Source: Ecdyonurus torrentis
Lineage: Eukaryota; Arthropoda; Insecta; Ephemeroptera; Heptageniidae
DNA: 64,000 bases
Reading direction: 5' to 3'
NCBI GenBank assembly: GCA_949318235.1
Contig: OX439136.1
Span: 1,142,419-1,206,418 of the forward strand
Shown piece after piece: positions 61,816-64,000 of the stretch (the stretch's first letter is position 1; each line of letters opens with the position of its first letter). The notes under the pieces are model-generated. The model was not told the DNA's origin. It made no database searches and saw nothing but the letters and a program-made list of their open reading frames with translations. A program made the translations under genes and the position numbers.

Positions 61816-64000
61816 GAAAGTGAGTGAGTGAGTGAGTGAGTGAGTGAGTGAGTGAGTGAGTGAGTGAGTGAGTGAGTGAGTGAGTGAGTGAGTGAGTGAG
61901 TGAGTGAGTGAGTGAGTGAGTGAGTGAGTGAGTGAGTGAGTGAGTGAGTGAGTGAGTGAGTGAGTGAGTGAGTGAGTGAGTGAGTGAGTGAGTGAGTGAG
62001 TGAGTGAGTGAGTGAGTGAGTGAGTGAGTGAGTGAGTGAGTGAGTGAGTGAGTGAGTGAGTGAGTGAGTGAGTGAGTGAGTGAGTGAGTGAGTGAGTGAG
62101 TGAGTGAGTGAGTGAGTGAGTGAGTGAGTGAGTGAGTGAGTGAGTGAGTGAGTGAGTGAGTGAGTGAGTGAGTGAGTGAGTGAGTGAGTGAGTGAGTGAG
62201 TGAGTGAGTGAGTGAGTGAGTGAGTGAGTGAGTGAGTGAGTGAGTGAGTGAGTGAGTGAGTGAGTGAGTGAGTGAGTGAGTGAGTGAGTGAGTGAGTGAG
62301 TGAGTGAGTGAGTGAGTGAGTGAGTGAGTGAGTGAGTGAGTGAGTGAGTGAGTGAGTGAGTGAGTGAGTGAGTGAGTGAGTGAGTGAGTGAGTGAGTGAG
62401 TGAGTGAGTGAGTGAGTGAGTGAGTGAGTGAGTGAGTGAGTGAGTGAGTGAGTGAGTGAGTGAGTGAGTGAGTGAGTGAGTGAGTGAGTGAGTGAGTGAG
62501 TGAGTGAGTGAGTGAGTGAGTGAGTGAGTGAGTGAGTGAGTGAGTGAGTGAGTGAGTGAGTGAGTGAGTGAGTGAGTGAGTGAGTGAGTGAGTGAGTGAG
62601 TGAGTGAGTGAGTGAGTGAGTGAGTGAGTGAGTGAGTGAGTGAGTGAGTGAGTGAGTGAGTGAGTGAGTGAGTGAGTGAGTGAGTGAGTGAGTGAGTGAG
62701 TGAGTGAGTGAGTGAGTGAGTGAGTGAGTGAGTGAGTGAGTGAGTGAGTGAGTGAGTGAGTGAGTGAGTGAGTGAGTGAGTGAGTGAGTGAGTGAGTGAG
62801 TGAGTGAGTGAGTGAGTGAGTGAGTGAGTGAGTGAGTGAGTGAGTGAGTGAGTGAGTGAGTGAGTGAGTGAGTGAGTGAGTGAGTGAGTGAGTGAGTGAG
62901 TGAGTGAGTGAGTGAGTGAGTGAGTGAGTGAGTGAGTGAGTGAGTGAGTGAGTGAGTGAGTGAGTGAGTGAGTGAGTGAGTGAGTGAGTGAGTGAGTGAG
63001 TGAGTGAGTGAGTGAGTGAGTGAGTGAGTGAGTGAGTGAGTGAGTGAGTGAGTGAGTGAGTGAGTGAGTGAGTGAGTGAGTGAGTGAGTGAGTGAGTGAG
63101 TGAGTGAGTGAGTGAGTGAGTGAGTGAGTGAGTGAGTGAGTGAGTGAGTGAGTGAGTGAGTGAGTGAGTGAGTGAGTGAGTGAGTGAGTGAGTGAGTGAG
63201 TGAGTGAGTGAGTGAGTGAGTGAGTGAGTGAGTGAGTGAGTGAGTGAGTGAGTGAGTGAGTGAGTGAGTGAGTGAGTGAGTGAGTGAGTGAGTGAGTGAG
63301 TGAGTGAGTGAGTGAGTGAGTGAGTGAGTGAGTGAGTGAGTGAGTGAGTGAGTGAGTGAGTGAGTGAGTGAGTGAGTGAGTGAGTGAGTGAGTGAGTGAG
63401 TGAGTGAGTGAGTGAGTGAGTGAGTGAGTGAGTGAGTGAGTGAGTGAGTGAGTGAGTGAGTGAGTGAGTGAGTGAGTGAGTGAGTGAGTGAGTGAGTGAG
63501 TGAGTGAGTGAGTGAGTGAGTGAGTGAGTGAGTGAGTGAGTGAGTGAGTGAGTGAGTGAGTGAGTGAGTGAGTGAGTGAGTGAGTGAGTGAGTGAGTGAG
63601 TGAGTGAGTGAGTGAGTGAGTGAGTGAGTGAGTGAGTGAGTGAGTGAGTGAGTGAGTGAGTGAGTGAGTGAGTGAGTGAGTGAGTGAGTGAGTGAGTGAG
63701 TGAGTGAGTGAGTGAGTGAGTGAGTGAGTGAGTGAGTGAGTGAGTGAGTGAGTGAGTGAGTGAGTGAGTGAGTGAGTGAGTGAGTGAGTGAGTGAGTGAG
63801 TGAGTGAGTGAGTGAGTGAGTGAGTGAGTGAGTGAGTGAGTGAGTGAGTGAGTGAGTGAGTGAGTGAGTGAGTGAGTGAGTGAGTGAGTGAGTGAGTGAG
63901 TGAGTGAGTGAGTGAGTGAGTGAGTGAGTGAGTGAGTGAGTGAGTGAGTGAGTGAGTGAGTGAGTGAGTGAGTGAGTGAGTGAGTGAGTGAGTGAGTGAG
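61816..64000. repeat. (GTGA)n array, at least 2.18 kb, running off the window
   Basis: More than 540 tetramers with no interruption visible to the last base. Begins after GAAAACTTTGAAA. No coding meaning: all frames are a repeating peptide or contain TGA stops in phase. Confidence 0.98.

Overview
This window is a visibly AT-rich piece of animal (metazoan) nuclear genome. It is dominated by transposable elements, foldback repeats and long microsatellites. Evidence for an animal: a nearly complete LINE with an endonuclease/reverse-transcriptase ORF and a separate ORF1; non-autonomous hAT and Tc1/mariner-type elements with clear target-site duplications; GT-AG introns; an intron-containing eIF4A pseudogene; an ankyrin exon. 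The phylum cannot be fixed from sequence alone. An AT-rich invertebrate such as a Hydra-like cnidarian would fit, but this is a guess. There is no bacterial operon, CRISPR array or phage.

Layout. 0-10 kb: large foldback repeats, a CACTG-ended element with clustered subterminal motifs (6323-7281), no gene. 10-18 kb: a possible 5' exon, a tandem duplication with one copy split by a CCCAGCAAACACGG-ended element, a decayed eIF4A copy (13146-13725), a 2-kb nested palindrome (14196-16180) and a 113-bp minisatellite (16213-17815). 18-23 kb: two Tc1-type hairpin elements carrying (CT)n in one arm and (GA)n in the other. 23.8-28.3 kb, minus strand: a predicted three-exon gene for a 68-residue single-pass membrane protein, its introns full of repeats. 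29-32.6 kb: old repeats, a hAT element with an exact 8-bp duplication, a mariner relic. 33.2-36 kb, plus strand: a second predicted three-exon, 68-residue membrane protein gene with a GC-AG intron. 36.5-41.2 kb, minus strand: the LINE; ORF1 has a 2A-like NPGP motif near its N-terminus, ORF2 is complete except for one in-frame TAG. 42.6-43.8 kb: a second hAT element with an exact 8-bp duplication. 44.4-44.6 kb (minus) and 53.9-54.2 kb (plus): terminal exons of unidentified genes. 48-60 kb: more repeat copies, purine-rich satellites, a 72-bp minisatellite and a broken ankyrin exon. From 61.8 kb to the window end: one unbroken (GTGA)n array.

Recurring families are labelled A to H here. A (at least eight copies, TTAA-flanked) and B (four copies) both carry the cAMP-response octamer TGACGTCA in some copies. 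G is a foldback family that tends to sit inside (TA)n. H and a tRNA-headed SINE-like repeat both end in (TA)n. Most long open frames here are translations of microsatellites and are not genes.
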